A stretch of DNA of 64,000 nt from Stomatobaculum sp. (GCA_017449925.1 JAFSYO010000124.1:1-64000), one strand, 5' to 3'. Shown: positions 39,426 through 48,614, counted from the stretch's first letter. Program-made: numbers and translations. The notes: generated by a model not told the origin, from the letters alone.

Positions 39426-41513
39426 TTATTCGGAGAACAGCAGTCTGCTGTAGCCCGGGAACGGCCAGTACTTCTCATCCGTAATGGCTTCCAGCCGGTC
39501 CGCGGCATCCCTTGCCAGGGCCATATCCTGCAGGATCACTTCGTGGTAGTACCGCATCGCTTCCTCCGGGACCTCCGGCACCTCCTTGAGATGCTTCTCC
39601 AGCTCCTCCGTGGCCTCCAGCAGCGCGTCTGTCAGGATGGCCAGGTGATTGCAGGTCCTGGTCTCATACACCACCGGCACCTCCGCGGCCTTCAGGTCTC
39701 CCATTCTTCTGCAGAGCTCCGCAGCGAAGGCGGACACCGCCGGAAGGATCTGCCTGCGGATCATGTCGTCCATGGTGTGGGCCTCGATGGAAATGGTGGC
39801 GCAGTAGGTCTCCACGTGGATCTTGTAGCGGGCAATGACCTCTTCCTCGGTGTAGATCCCGTTCTTCACATAGAGATCGATGTTCTTCTGCTCGATGTAG
39901 CGCGGCAGGGCGTCCGCAGTGGAGACAAGGTTGCTTAAGCCGCGTCTTTCCGCTTCCTCCACCCAGGAGGCGTCGTAGCCGTTTCCGTTGAAGATGATGC
40001 GCTCATGCTTTGTGAAGGTCTCTTTCAGCAGCTCCTGCAGCTCCGCGCGGAAATCCTCCGCTCCTTCCAGCCGGTCCGCGAACTGCTTCAGCTCTTCTGC
40101 CATCATGGTGTTCAGGGCGATGTTCGGTCCGGAAATGGACTGGGAACTGCCCAGCATACGGAACTCGAATTTGTTGCCGGTGAAGGCCATGGGAGAAGTG
40201 CGGTTGCGGTCTGTGTTGTCCTGGGGGATGGGCGGCAGCATGTCGATGCCCACCTGCAAGGTCTTCTTTCCAGCCTCGTGGAACTCTTCACCGCTGATGA
40301 TGGACTTCACGACGCCGTCCAGCTCATTTCCGAGGAAGATGCTCAGGATGGCCGGCGGGGCCTCCTGGGCGCCGAGACGATGGTCGTTTCCTGCGCTGGC
40401 CACGGTAACGCGGAGGGCGTCCTGGTACTCGTCCACGCCCTTCACGAAGGCCGCCAGGAACAGCAGGAACCGGGCGTTCTGCGCCGGTGTGGAGCCGGGG
40501 TTAAAGAGGTTCTTCCCGGTGTCAGTACCCAGGGACCAGTTGTCGTGCTTGCCGCTGCCGTTCACGCCGGCGAAGGGCTTCTCATGCAGCAGGCAGTAGA
40601 AGTTGTGACGGTCCGCCACCTTTTTCATCAGCTCCATGGTCAGCTGGTTCTGGTCGCCCGCCTGGTTCGCGTTGGAATAAATGGGGGCCATCTCATGCTG
40701 GGAGGGCGCCACTTCGTTGTGTTTTGTCTTGGACAGGACGCCCACTTTCCACAGCTCTGTGTCCAGATCCTTCATGAACTCCGCAACCCGCGGCTTCAGC
40801 TGTCCAAAATAGTGATCCTCCAGCTCCTGCCCTCTGGGCGGCTTGTTGCCGAACAGCGTCCTGCCGGTCAGCTTCAGGTCCTCACGCAGGTTGTAGAGAT
40901 CCTTGTCGATCAGGAAATACTCCTGCTCCGGACCGCACTGGGCCGTGACCCGGTTGGTCTCCGTATCTCCGAAGAGCCTGAGGATACGGACTGCCTGCTT
41001 CGACACCTCGTCCATGGATTTTAAGAGCGGGGTCTTCTTGTCCAGAGCCTGGCCTGAATAAGCGCAGAAAATGGTAGGAATGTACAGCGTGTGGTCCTTT
41101 ACGAATGCGAAGGATGTGGGATCCCAGGCGGTGTAGCCTCTGGCCTCAAAGGTAGCCCGCAGTCCGCCGGAGGGGAAGGAAGAGGCGTCCGGTTCTCCTC
41201 GGACCAGCTCCTTTCCTGAAAATCCCATCTCCACCGTACCGTCTCCCACGGGTTCGATAAAGCTGTCGTGTTTCTCCGCGGTGACACCGGTCATGGGCTG
41301 GAACCAGTGGGTAAAGTGGGTCGCGCCTTTTCCGATGGCCCACTGCTTCATGGCTTCGGCGATCTCATTCGCCGCGGCAAGCTCCAGCTGCGTCCCGTTA
41401 GTGACGCTGGTCTTCCATGCCTTGAAGGTCGCCTTGGAAAGGCATTCCTTCATGGTCTTCTCTCCGAACAGCATGCTTCCGAAAAGCTCCGGCAGTCTTA
41501 ATTCTTTTTCCAT
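39426..41513 (-). CDS. glnN: glutamine synthetase type III
   Basis: 695 residues. ATP-dependent ligation of ammonia to glutamate, large GSIII form. Markers are the N-terminal FGSMLFGEKTM, THFTHWFQPMTGVTAEKHDSF, CGPEQEYFLID, NEVAPSQHEMAPIYSNAN, KPFAGVNGSGKHDNWSLGTD and NRTSPMAFTGNKFEFRMLGSSQSI. The last three are the ammonia-site, ATP-site and arginine segments shared with other GS classes. Length is typical of GSIII (about 690-730), far longer than GlnA. It is the second glutamine synthetase in the same gene block. GGGGGAT precedes the ATG. It lies 94 bp after asnB and 48 bp before gltB. Confidence 0.96.
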   Translation of the reverse strand: MEKELRLPELFGSMLFGEKTMKECLSKATFKAWKTSVTNGTQLELAAANEIAEAMKQWAIGKGATHFTHWFQPMTGVTAEKHDSFIEPVGDGTVEMGFSGKELVRGEPDASSFPSGGLRATFEARGYTAWDPTSFAFVKDHTLYIPTIFCAYSGQALDKKTPLLKSMDEVSKQAVRILRLFGDTETNRVTAQCGPEQEYFLIDKDLYNLREDLKLTGRTLFGNKPPRGQELEDHYFGQLKPRVAEFMKDLDTELWKVGVLSKTKHNEVAPSQHEMAPIYSNANQAGDQNQLTMELMKKVADRHNFYCLLHEKPFAGVNGSGKHDNWSLGTDTGKNLFNPGSTPAQNARFLLFLAAFVKGVDEYQDALRVTVASAGNDHRLGAQEAPPAILSIFLGNELDGVVKSIISGEEFHEAGKKTLQVGIDMLPPIPQDNTDRNRTSPMAFTGNKFEFRMLGSSQSISGPNIALNTMMAEELKQFADRLEGAEDFRAELQELLKETFTKHERIIFNGNGYDASWVEEAERRGLSNLVSTADALPRYIEQKNIDLYVKNGIYTEEEVIARYKIHVETYCATISIEAHTMDDMIRRQILPAVSAFAAELCRRMGDLKAAEVPVVYETRTCNHLAILTDALLEATEELEKHLKEVPEVPEEAMRYYHEVILQDMALARDAADRLEAITDEKYWPFPGYSRLLFSE

Positions 41514-41607
41514 GATGTGATCCCCCTTTTTTTGTTTTCAGGTATATGTTCAGCCCCATTCCCCGGGTTTCTTCGCGCCCTTTATTGTCTGGGTACTGAG
41601 TACATTT

Positions 41608-43188
41608 TTAGTTTCCGCTCTTTCCGTAGTTGGACAGGACTCTTGCCGACGGGTCGTCCACCTTGCAGCCCTCCCAGTCCGGGTTCGGCATCCAGAAGGC
41701 CTTGATCATCTCCGCCTGTCCCGGATAGAATGACTCGAACAGCTCCCGGTACAGAAGGCTTTCCTTCGTGAAGGGCTTGGAAAAGCTGTATTTTTCCTTC
41801 TTTTCCTTGAACTCCTCGTCGCTGTATTTCCGTTCCGCGAAGGCTTTCAGGTCATCCACCATGGAATGGCCCACCGCGTCCGAAAACGCCGCCTTCTCTC
41901 TCCACAGGATCTCATCCGGAAGGATATGATCCTTTTCAAAGGCGTGCCTGAGAAGATACTTTCCCATCCCGTAGCGGTTCATCTTCAGCTCCGGCGGGAT
42001 CCGCATCACAAACCGCACGAAATCGCTGTCGCCGAAGGGAACTCTTCCCTCCAGGCTGTTCACGGAGATGCAGCGGTCCGCCCGGAGAACGTCGTACATA
42101 TGGATCTCGTCGATCCTCTTCTTTGACTCCGCCTGGAAGGCGTCGGCGTCCGGAGCGAAGTCCGTGTACTTGTAGCCGAACAGTTCATCCGAGATCTCTC
42201 CGGTCATCAGCACCCGGACGTCCGTCGTCTCGTGGATCTGTTTGCAGCAGAGATACATTCCCATGCTTGCCCGGATGGTGGTGATGTCCCAGGTGCCGAG
42301 AAGTGCCACGACCTCCGGCAGACTGCGTATCACGTCCTGCTCTGTCATAAAGAATTCCGTGTGGTCCGCGCCGATGTACTCCGCTGCCGTTCTCGCGTAC
42401 TTCAGGTCGATGGCGTCCTTATCCATACCGATGGCAAAGGTGCGGATCTTTCTTCCCAGTGATTTCGCTGCGATGGCGCACACCAGGGAGGAATCCAGTC
42501 CTCCGGAAAGCAGGAAACCCAGCGGGGCGTCAGCGTCCAGACGCTGCTCCACCGAACGGATCAGAAGATCGTGGATCCCCTTCGACGCGGTTTCGACGTC
42601 CATCTCCGGAAACTCACTGACAGTCGTCAGGTCCGCGTAGCGGTAGAATTTACCGCCCTTCCAGTAATGTCCCGGCGGGAAGGGGCGGATGGATCCGCAA
42701 AGCCCGACCAGATTCTTCGGCTCGCTGGCAAAAACCACGGTGCCTTCCGCATCTTCCCCGTAATACAGAGGCCGGATCCCGAGGGGATCCCGGGCTGCCA
42801 GGAATTCTTTTGCCTCTCCGTCATAGAGGATCAGTGCGAACTCCGACCCCAGGATGGAGAACATCTCCGTGCCGTACTTTTCATACAGCGGGAGGATGAG
42901 CTCGCAGTCGCTGTCGCTCTGGAAGGTGTATTCTTTGGAAAGTTCTTCCTTCAGCGCCCGGAAGCCGTAGATCTCTCCGTTGCAGATCACCGCGCTTTTT
43001 CCCAAGTGGAAAGGCTGCATTCCTTCTTCGTGAAGCCCCATGATCGAGAGGCGGTGGAAGCAGAGCCATCCGTCGCCCGCCGGGACGATCCTTGACATGT
43101 CCGGTCCTCTGGAGACCGTGGCTTCAAAATGCTTCTGAAGTATATCCTGCGGCATCGTGCGCCGCGGCATTCCCATAATTGAACACAT
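41608..43188 (-). CDS. asnB: asparagine synthase (glutamine-hydrolysing)
   Basis: 526 residues from the ATG at 43188, which puts the catalytic Cys at position 2 (MCSIMGMP) as class II glutaminases require. Glutaminase motifs VSRGPDMSRIV, HRLSIMG and CNGEIYGFRAL. The synthetase domain has the PPi loop FLLSGGLDSSLVCAIAAKSLG (about residue 230) and TGEISDELFGYKYTDF. It makes asparagine from aspartate, ATP and glutamine in the cytosol. AAAGAGG precedes the start. A strong terminator lies in the 130-bp gap from the ANTAR gene, so expression probably depends on readthrough. Confidence 0.95.
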   Translation of the reverse strand: MCSIMGMPRRTMPQDILQKHFEATVSRGPDMSRIVPAGDGWLCFHRLSIMGLHEEGMQPFHLGKSAVICNGEIYGFRALKEELSKEYTFQSDSDCELILPLYEKYGTEMFSILGSEFALILYDGEAKEFLAARDPLGIRPLYYGEDAEGTVVFASEPKNLVGLCGSIRPFPPGHYWKGGKFYRYADLTTVSEFPEMDVETASKGIHDLLIRSVEQRLDADAPLGFLLSGGLDSSLVCAIAAKSLGRKIRTFAIGMDKDAIDLKYARTAAEYIGADHTEFFMTEQDVIRSLPEVVALLGTWDITTIRASMGMYLCCKQIHETTDVRVLMTGEISDELFGYKYTDFAPDADAFQAESKKRIDEIHMYDVLRADRCISVNSLEGRVPFGDSDFVRFVMRIPPELKMNRYGMGKYLLRHAFEKDHILPDEILWREKAAFSDAVGHSMVDDLKAFAERKYSDEEFKEKKEKYSFSKPFTKESLLYRELFESFYPGQAEMIKAFWMPNPDWEGCKVDDPSARVLSNYGKSGN

Positions 43189-43234
43189 AATCTTTTTCCT
43201 CTTTCTTCTGTATTCCAGACAGGTTCTGTTCGGC

Positions 43235-43290
43235 AAAAAAGGGCAGTGAGGCCGGAAGTATCTTCTTCCGGGCCTCATTGCCCTTTTTTT
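43235..43290 (-). terminator. terminator/attenuator between the ANTAR gene and asnB
   Basis: Minus strand GGGCAATGAGGCC...GGAAG pairs with CTTCC...GGCCTCACTGCCC around a 6-base AAGATA loop, followed by TTTTTT. No promoter is evident between it and the ANTAR gene. Confidence 0.85.
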
Positions 43291-43321
43291 TCTTTTTCTG
43301 TTTCCGAACTCTTTCCGCTGC

Positions 43322-43900
43322 TCAAAGCTCTTTCATGATCTTCATTGCCGCTTCCCGCTTTGTAAGCCCGGCATTCATAGCTTCCCGCTCTATATAATGA
43401 TGCGCCTCTTCCTCCGTCATATCCCTGCGCTCCACCAGGAGACATTTGACCCGGGAAATGATCTGGATGTCCTGCAGCTGTTTCTGCAGGCGTTCCTGTT
43501 CGCCGAGGACCATATAGAAGCGCTGCTGCACCTGATACAGGAAAGCCACGATCTGCATCACCTGGTCCATCTGAAGCGGATATGCCACGACGAACACATT
43601 TCTCCCCTCTGTCCTGTACACTACCTCGCCGTAAACTTCCTTGCTGACGATATAGACCGAGGCGATCATCCTTCGGTCCGCCATGTCCAGGAGCCTGGGG
43701 ATCTCCTCCCCGTCTTTCAGTGGTGTGAAGAGGATCATCAGTGCGATCTTTTCCCGCTCAATGGCTCTTCTGGCTTCCTGTACAGACTCCGCTGTCAGGA
43801 TCCTGCCGTACTTTGACGTCAGTGCGGAACGGACAGAGCTCTGAATGCGGGGTTTGGCGGCAACCACAAGAATCGCCCCGATCCTGTCTGTCAGTTTCAT
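43322..43900 (-). CDS. ANTAR-domain antitermination regulator with pseudo-receiver
   Basis: 192 residues from the ATG at 43900, 9 nt after AAGAGG; an ATG two codons upstream is an alternative. The C-terminal about 55 residues (RVKCLLVERRDMTEEEAHHYIEREAMNAGLTKREAAMKIMKEL) match the three-helix ANTAR RNA-binding domain, which binds paired hairpins in leaders and prevents termination. A helical segment precedes it. The N-terminus folds like a receiver but lacks the acidic pair (ILVVAAKPR) and the phospho-Asp (LMILFTPLKDG), so normal phosphorylation is unlikely. It is encoded directly after glnA (TAAATG), so nitrogen genes with leader terminators are its probable targets. Confidence 0.88.
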   Translation of the reverse strand: MKLTDRIGAILVVAAKPRIQSSVRSALTSKYGRILTAESVQEARRAIEREKIALMILFTPLKDGEEIPRLLDMADRRMIASVYIVSKEVYGEVVYRTEGRNVFVVAYPLQMDQVMQIVAFLYQVQQRFYMVLGEQERLQKQLQDIQIISRVKCLLVERRDMTEEEAHHYIEREAMNAGLTKREAAMKIMKEL

Positions 43901-43906
43901 AGGCAT

Positions 43907-45172
43907 TTACCTCTTGCTGTAAGCGTTGAGATAGCCATCCGGCAGCAGCCGGCGTACAAATTCACTCCTTTTCGCGTACTGAACCGCTTCATCAAAATCC
44001 GAGGGAAGCCGGGTGAGATCCTGACGGATCTCCGGTGCCGCCGTATAAAGATTCACATCCACCGGAGGCGGAAGCACCAGGGAATCCCGGACTCCTTCCA
44101 GACCTGCCTCGATCACCAGAGCGTAGGCGAGATAAGGATTCGTCATCGGGTCCGGAGACCTCAGCTCAAACCTTCTTCTGGCGGTACGCACCGCCGGGAT
44201 CCGGATCAGCTGGGAACGGTTCTGCTCCGACCAGCTGATATAACCCGGCGCCTCCGAGTTACCCAGCCGCTGATAGGAATCCCTGACCGGATTGAGGAAC
44301 AGAGTGATATCATTGATCCGCCGCATGACTCCTGCCATGAAGGAATTCATCAGTTCCCTTTCATCACCGCTGCAATTCTCCGGCTGTCCTCCGTCCGTGC
44401 CGTTCAGGATCTTGTCCTCTCCCAGCCGGTTCACGGAAACATTGAAATGCATGCCGTTTCCGGCTTTCCCCGGCAGAGGTTTCGGAGAAAGGTCTGCCCA
44501 GCAGCCGCTGCTCGTCGCCACACTCTGTATGACCCACTTCAGGGTGGAGGTATTGTCCGCTGTGGTCAGCGGATCCGCGTAGCGGAACACGACTTCGTAC
44601 TGTCCGGGTCCGTTCTCATGATGAGAGGATTCCGGGAAGATCCCCATTTCCAGAAGGATATTGCAGATATCTCTGCGGATGTCCTCTCCGCCGTCCTTCG
44701 GCGTCGTGTCGAAATAACCCGCCTTATCAAGAGGGATCCTGGTGGGATTCCCTTCCTCATCATTCCGGAAGATATAGAACTCCACCTCCGTTCCGAAGTT
44801 TACTTCCAGGCCCTGCTCCCGCGCGTGCTTCACCGCCTGCTTCAGGAGATACCGGCTGTCCCTGGGATACATGCTCCTGTCCGGGCGGGTGATGTCGCAG
44901 AACATCCGGATCACAGCTCCGTCCATGGATCTCCAGGGGATCAGCGTCACCGTGGAAGGATCCGGCTCCAGGAACAGATCGCTCCGTATACTTTCTTCAA
45001 ACCCGGCAATGGAGCTTCCGTCAAAGGCGACGCCTTCCTCAAAAGCCCGCTTCAGTTCATGGGGCATGATCGCCAGGTTCTTTTGTTCCCCGAAAATATC
45101 AAAAAAGGCGAGGCGGATGAACTTCACGTTCTCCTCTTCCACCAGATTTACGATTTCGTCATAATCTTTCAT
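43907..45172 (-). CDS. glnA: glutamine synthetase type I (short form)
   Basis: 421 residues. Family motifs: beta-Grasp N-terminus with VKFIRLAFFDIFGEQKNLAI and FDGSSIAGFE; catalytic GTEVEFYIF, NGPGQYEVVFRYADPL, KPLPGKAGNGMHFNVS, and LRSPDPMTNPYLAYALVIEAGLEG. The C-terminus is short and lacks the adenylylation-loop Tyr motif of enterobacterial GlnA, as is usual in Firmicutes, where control is by feedback inhibition and transcription. GGAGCGGAG precedes the ATG. It has its own promoter with a terminator directly after it and is followed without a gap by the ANTAR regulator. Confidence 0.94.
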   Translation of the reverse strand: MKDYDEIVNLVEEENVKFIRLAFFDIFGEQKNLAIMPHELKRAFEEGVAFDGSSIAGFEESIRSDLFLEPDPSTVTLIPWRSMDGAVIRMFCDITRPDRSMYPRDSRYLLKQAVKHAREQGLEVNFGTEVEFYIFRNDEEGNPTRIPLDKAGYFDTTPKDGGEDIRRDICNILLEMGIFPESSHHENGPGQYEVVFRYADPLTTADNTSTLKWVIQSVATSSGCWADLSPKPLPGKAGNGMHFNVSVNRLGEDKILNGTDGGQPENCSGDERELMNSFMAGVMRRINDITLFLNPVRDSYQRLGNSEAPGYISWSEQNRSQLIRIPAVRTARRRFELRSPDPMTNPYLAYALVIEAGLEGVRDSLVLPPPVDVNLYTAAPEIRQDLTRLPSDFDEAVQYAKRSEFVRRLLPDGYLNAYSKR

Positions 45173-45220
45173 TCTGCGCTCTCCGCTCCATGCCGTCCGG
45201 CAGTTTTCTTACTCCTAAAA

Positions 45221-45257
45221 GAAAAAAGGGCGCTCTAAGTCTACCTTAAAGCGCCTT
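45221..45257 (-). terminator. leader terminator (putative attenuator) of glnA
   Basis: Minus strand AAGGCGCTTTAAG (45257-45245) pairs with CTTAGAGCGCCCTT (45239-45226), then TTTTTTC. It begins about 6 nt after the predicted start and is preceded by GCAAAGG. Confidence 0.85.
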
Positions 45258-45269
45258 TGCTTGTAACCT

Positions 45270-45297
45270 ATTTTACAAATAAACCGCGAAATGTCAA
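45270..45297 (-). promoter_or_regulatory. glnA promoter
   Basis: Minus strand TTGACA (45297-45292), 16-bp spacer, TAAAAT (45275-45270). It lies between the upstream gene's stop and the leader terminator. Confidence 0.7.
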
Positions 45298-45316
45298 TAG
45301 TTCTCAGTATTTCCGG

Positions 45317-46384
45317 TCACCGGATCATAACGATATCGCCGATCTCGGTTTTTCCGTTATAGACTGAACCTAAGGCGTACTGCTTCCCTCCGGCTTCCAC
45401 AAAGTCGCGCAGGATCACATTCAGTGACGTCTGGCTGCTGCCAACTTCAATATATCCCGGACCGTCGTCCCAGTCTCCTTCCCATTTCAATGCAGCTCCC
45501 GGTGCGTTGTCAAGCTTCTCCATGCTGCCGGGATCTGCAGCGGGGAACTCATACATTTCTCTGATGTGCTGTACCAGAGTCACCTTGTACCCCATATACT
45601 GCACTTCGGCGTCGGAGATCGAAATGCGGCAGTCGTCCACACCATTCTTTTTAGTGACGACTTTGATCATGCACTTCCATTCGCCGCCAAGGTCCTGCAG
45701 CTCCGTCAGGACATTGCCGTCCAGCGGGAACCCTTCGTCAGAATACCAGTCAAAGTCCCTAAGCGTCGCAGGCAAATTCGCACCGAGACTTGCCGCTCCC
45801 TGCATCACGCCGCCCGGGGGCACGCCGGGAGCCGACTCTCCGTTTGCCGATGGCCCGTCGACCAGGATGATCTGGCTCTCATTACCCTGCTGGCCTGTCT
45901 CTCCAGGTAAAACCTCAGCTTCGGGGAATATGACCTCCTCCGGCGTCGCAGTTGTTTCTGCCGGCTGTACGGCTGTTTCCTTCGGCTGTACGGCTGTTTC
46001 CGCAGGTTTCTCCGGTCCATCGCCGTCCGGAATCACATCTGCCCTCGTTCCCGCTTCCAGAGTCTCCGCAGCAGTGCTTTCAACCGTCTCGGCAACAGCA
46101 GTCGGAGTTCCGGGGTCCTTCTTTTTCCCTTTGACCATAACCACTGCCCCAATGATCACCGCCGCCGCTAAAACTCCGACAGCTGCAGCCACAGGGAATC
46201 GCGGACCGCCTGAAGGCCTCTCTGAATAGACCGGACCGCCCGATGGGATATTTGTATAGTCCGGATCTCCCGATGGAGTCCCTGGATTGCCCGGTCCACC
46301 CGGGATCTCGTCTATCTTCGTTCCGCAGTTTTCGCAAAACACGCTGTCATCCGGGATCTTCGTCCCGCAGTTCGGACAAAACAT
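45317..46384 (-). CDS. zinc-ribbon membrane-anchored protein
   Basis: 355 residues from the ATG at 46384 (AGGAGG upstream). The N-terminal zinc ribbon has two Cys pairs: MFCPNCGTKIPDDSVFCENCGTK. A Gly/Pro-rich repeat region (GGPGNPGTPSGDPDYTNIPSGGPVY) leads to one membrane segment at about 75-96 (VAAAVGVLAAAVIIGAVVMV). An outside Thr/Glu/Pro linker follows, then a C-terminal domain of about 150 residues that is not recognised. The topology suggests a cytoplasmic ribbon and an extracellular domain. Monocistronic, just upstream of glnA. Function unknown. Confidence 0.82.
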   Translation of the reverse strand: MFCPNCGTKIPDDSVFCENCGTKIDEIPGGPGNPGTPSGDPDYTNIPSGGPVYSERPSGGPRFPVAAAVGVLAAAVIIGAVVMVKGKKKDPGTPTAVAETVESTAAETLEAGTRADVIPDGDGPEKPAETAVQPKETAVQPAETTATPEEVIFPEAEVLPGETGQQGNESQIILVDGPSANGESAPGVPPGGVMQGAASLGANLPATLRDFDWYSDEGFPLDGNVLTELQDLGGEWKCMIKVVTKKNGVDDCRISISDAEVQYMGYKVTLVQHIREMYEFPAADPGSMEKLDNAPGAALKWEGDWDDGPGYIEVGSSQTSLNVILRDFVEAGGKQYALGSVYNGKTEIGDIVMIR

Positions 46385-46484
46385 TATTTCATACCTCCTT
46401 GCAGAAGCTGATATTTGCATAAGTTGATATACCGAATCGTTGCTTTAAAACAACTAATGATTATATGTAATTTTTTAAAATAAA

Positions 46485-46535
46485 ACCAGATGTGAGCCAA
46501 CAATTGTCATTGACAACGTTATGCTCACATCTGGT
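46485..46535. terminator. terminator after the L,D-transpeptidase gene
   Basis: ACCAGATGTGAGC (46485-46497) pairs with GCTCACATCTGGT (46523-46535); an inner TTGTCA/TGACAA stem caps it. T-rich on both sides (TTTTTG plus strand, TTTTATTTT minus strand). Confidence 0.85.
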
Positions 46536-46552
46536 TTTTGACTGATATTTAT

Positions 46553-47356
46553 TTACTGTGCATTCTGACCTGAAGGTGCGAATCCCAGCGCAGCCCACTT
46601 CTCAGGGCTGAGCTTTTCCAGAGAATCGATCACCACAACACAGTCAGGACGGACATTCTGCATGACGATCTGCATCTTATCGTTCGGTATTGCGACACAT
46701 CCGCCGGTATAGGGTTTGACCGGTCCAAGGCAGTGAAGGAAGATCGCGGAACCGAGGCCCGGAGTCCCCTCCTCGTTGTAGCTGATATTCAGGCAGTACT
46801 GGTACTCATTGGTGTAATCGACAATATGCTCGCTGTCGGAAAGATTCAGGTCCGGAAAATCCTTGATACTCACCATCTCATTGTACTTGTACCCTTCCCG
46901 CTGATCTCCCGACCAGTAGGCGTCATCGTTGACCTTGTGATAGGAAAGGTTACAGCCCGGATCTTCCGCGATACCAAACGCATAGTTGAAGGAATAGGTC
47001 CCCACAGGAGTCTTTCCGTCTCCTTCCTTTTCCTTGCCGAGGCCGAACTTCCCGATATAGCCGGGCGTCGTCATGACCTGCTTCCAGTTCCCGTCTGCGT
47101 CCTTCTCATGCATGGAAACATATGCCGTCGTCTCACCGATACCGGCGACGACAAAGAGCTGATCCGCGTTTTTTGCCTGCTCCAGTTTCCCGACCCACTC
47201 CGGAGAGTCCTCCATCACCATGCCCGCCGCAGGTCCTGTCATTGCACCTGCCGCTCCATTCCCCTTCGTTGCTGCGAATGCCGTGGTGCACAGCATGCAG
47301 CCTGCTGCCAGGACACCAAGCGCCGTCATCTTTTTATTCCAGATTCTTTTCTTCAT
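46553..47356 (-). CDS. secreted L,D-transpeptidase (YkuD family)
   Basis: 267 residues. Signal peptide MKKRIWNKKMTALGVLAAGCMLCTTAFA with an AFA cleavage site. The C-terminal half is a YkuD domain: GKFGLGKEKEGDGKTPVGTYSF and the catalytic HCLGPVKPYTGGCVAIP, with the His and the nucleophile Cys (near residue 219). The usual SHGC signature is varied to TGGC. It would crosslink peptidoglycan through 3-3 bonds or attach proteins outside the membrane. GAGGAG precedes the ATG. Monocistronic, divergent from pdaA, which also acts on the wall. Confidence 0.9.
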   Translation of the reverse strand: MKKRIWNKKMTALGVLAAGCMLCTTAFAATKGNGAAGAMTGPAAGMVMEDSPEWVGKLEQAKNADQLFVVAGIGETTAYVSMHEKDADGNWKQVMTTPGYIGKFGLGKEKEGDGKTPVGTYSFNYAFGIAEDPGCNLSYHKVNDDAYWSGDQREGYKYNEMVSIKDFPDLNLSDSEHIVDYTNEYQYCLNISYNEEGTPGLGSAIFLHCLGPVKPYTGGCVAIPNDKMQIVMQNVRPDCVVVIDSLEKLSPEKWAALGFAPSGQNAQ

Positions 47357-47523
47357 GTTTTTCTCCTCTCTTTCCTGATATTTGTCCAGGGCTGCGTCTT
47401 CAGATCCCGGTTTTGAACTCGCAGATCATTTCCTGATAATCCACTTGATATTAATATAATGTTCTGTTTGTCATAAAAACTGCACAGATTACAGGAATCT
47501 AATCCGGATATACTTCCGGAGAC

Positions 47524-47552
47524 TGAACAGACTGTGGAAAATATGCTATAGT
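47524..47552 (+). promoter_or_regulatory. pdaA promoter
   Basis: TGAACA (47524-47529), 17-bp spacer ending in TGC, TATAGT (47547-47552), about 48 bp before the ATG. Confidence 0.6.
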
Positions 47553-47599
47553 AATAGTGCTTCTCAGTGACTGAAAAGAAGAACACGAAGGGAGAACAT

Positions 47600-48532
47600 A
47601 TGAAAAAAGCAAAAAGAGCAGCCCTGATCCTCGCTGCCGGCCTTGCCGCGGCGATGGTATTTTCCGCCGCTGTCCAGGCGGACAATGAAAAAGGACCGGG
47701 TGTGAAACAGGAAAGCAGCACCACAGCTGCCGCCGAAGAGACCAAGGCTGCGGAGCAGAAAACAACATGGCACCGGAAGACCGCAGAAGAACTGCAGGAA
47801 GTGATGCAGACAGTGCCGGCAGGCCCCGCAAAGGCTGAGTGGGGCACATTTTTCCTCGGCAATAACCTGCCCCCCAGGAACGATGAAGATGAATCATTCC
47901 TTCGTTCCTATCACGCTTACGCCATGGTGCCGACGGAAGAAAAGGTCGTTTACCTGACTTTTGATGAAGGCTACGAGAACGGTTATACTCCGGCGATCCT
48001 TGACACCCTCGCGAAGCACGGGGTCAAAGCCGCCTTTTTCTGCACCGGCAGCTATATTAAGGAATGCCCGGACCTGGTCAAACGGATCCAGGAAGAAGGA
48101 CATATCATCGGCAACCATACCCTTACCCATCCCAGCATGATGAAGGTCGCGACCTGGGAAGAATTCAGCCGCCAGCTGCTGACGGTAGAGGACAGGGTCA
48201 AGGAAATCACCGGGACAGACATGCCCCGCTATTACAGGCCCCCGGCAGGCGCTTACAGCGAAGCGCAGCTCCGCATGGCGGACGCCATGGGCTTCAAGAC
48301 CATCTTCTGGAGCGTAGCCTATAAGGACTGGGATACCAAGGCGCAGCCGTCCCACGAAAAGGCGATGAACTACCTGACCACCAGGATCCATCCCGGCGCC
48401 ATCATCCTCCTGCACGCAGTATCCAAGACCAACACAGAGATCATGGACCAGCTACTCACCCGCTGGAAAGAAATGGGCTATACCTTCAAGACTCTGGACG
48501 AGCTTCCCGAGACCCTCGGATTCGAGAACTGA
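47600..48532 (+). CDS. pdaA: PdaA-type polysaccharide deacetylase
   Basis: 310 residues from the ATG at 47600 (AAGGGAGA upstream). Signal peptide ending SAAVQA near residue 28, then a Lys/Glu/Ala linker and an NodB-type deacetylase domain: YLTFDEGYENGYTPAILDTL (catalytic Asp near 119), GHIIGNHTLTHPSMMK (metal His pair near 171-175), YYRPPAGAYSEAQL and IILLHAVSKTN. The DEGYENG form is diagnostic of PdaA, which deacetylates N-acetylmuramic acid to make the muramic delta-lactam of the spore cortex. It suggests a spore-forming relative. Extracytoplasmic. Confidence 0.92.
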   Translation: MKKAKRAALILAAGLAAAMVFSAAVQADNEKGPGVKQESSTTAAAEETKAAEQKTTWHRKTAEELQEVMQTVPAGPAKAEWGTFFLGNNLPPRNDEDESFLRSYHAYAMVPTEEKVVYLTFDEGYENGYTPAILDTLAKHGVKAAFFCTGSYIKECPDLVKRIQEEGHIIGNHTLTHPSMMKVATWEEFSRQLLTVEDRVKEITGTDMPRYYRPPAGAYSEAQLRMADAMGFKTIFWSVAYKDWDTKAQPSHEKAMNYLTTRIHPGAIILLHAVSKTNTEIMDQLLTRWKEMGYTFKTLDELPETLGFEN

Positions 48533-48544
48533 TATCGTGTCATC

Positions 48545-48602
48545 ACAGAAAAACAGAAAGACAGGCTTTCAAATACGAAAGACTGTCTTTCTGTTTTTCT
48601 GT
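48545..48602. terminator. terminator after pdaA
   Basis: AAAAACAGAAAGACAG pairs with CTGTCTTTCTGTTTTT around a CTTTC/GAAAG inner stem. Lies between convergent pdaA and the Uma2 gene. Confidence 0.85.
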
Positions 48603-48614
48603 TTGGTTACTCTC

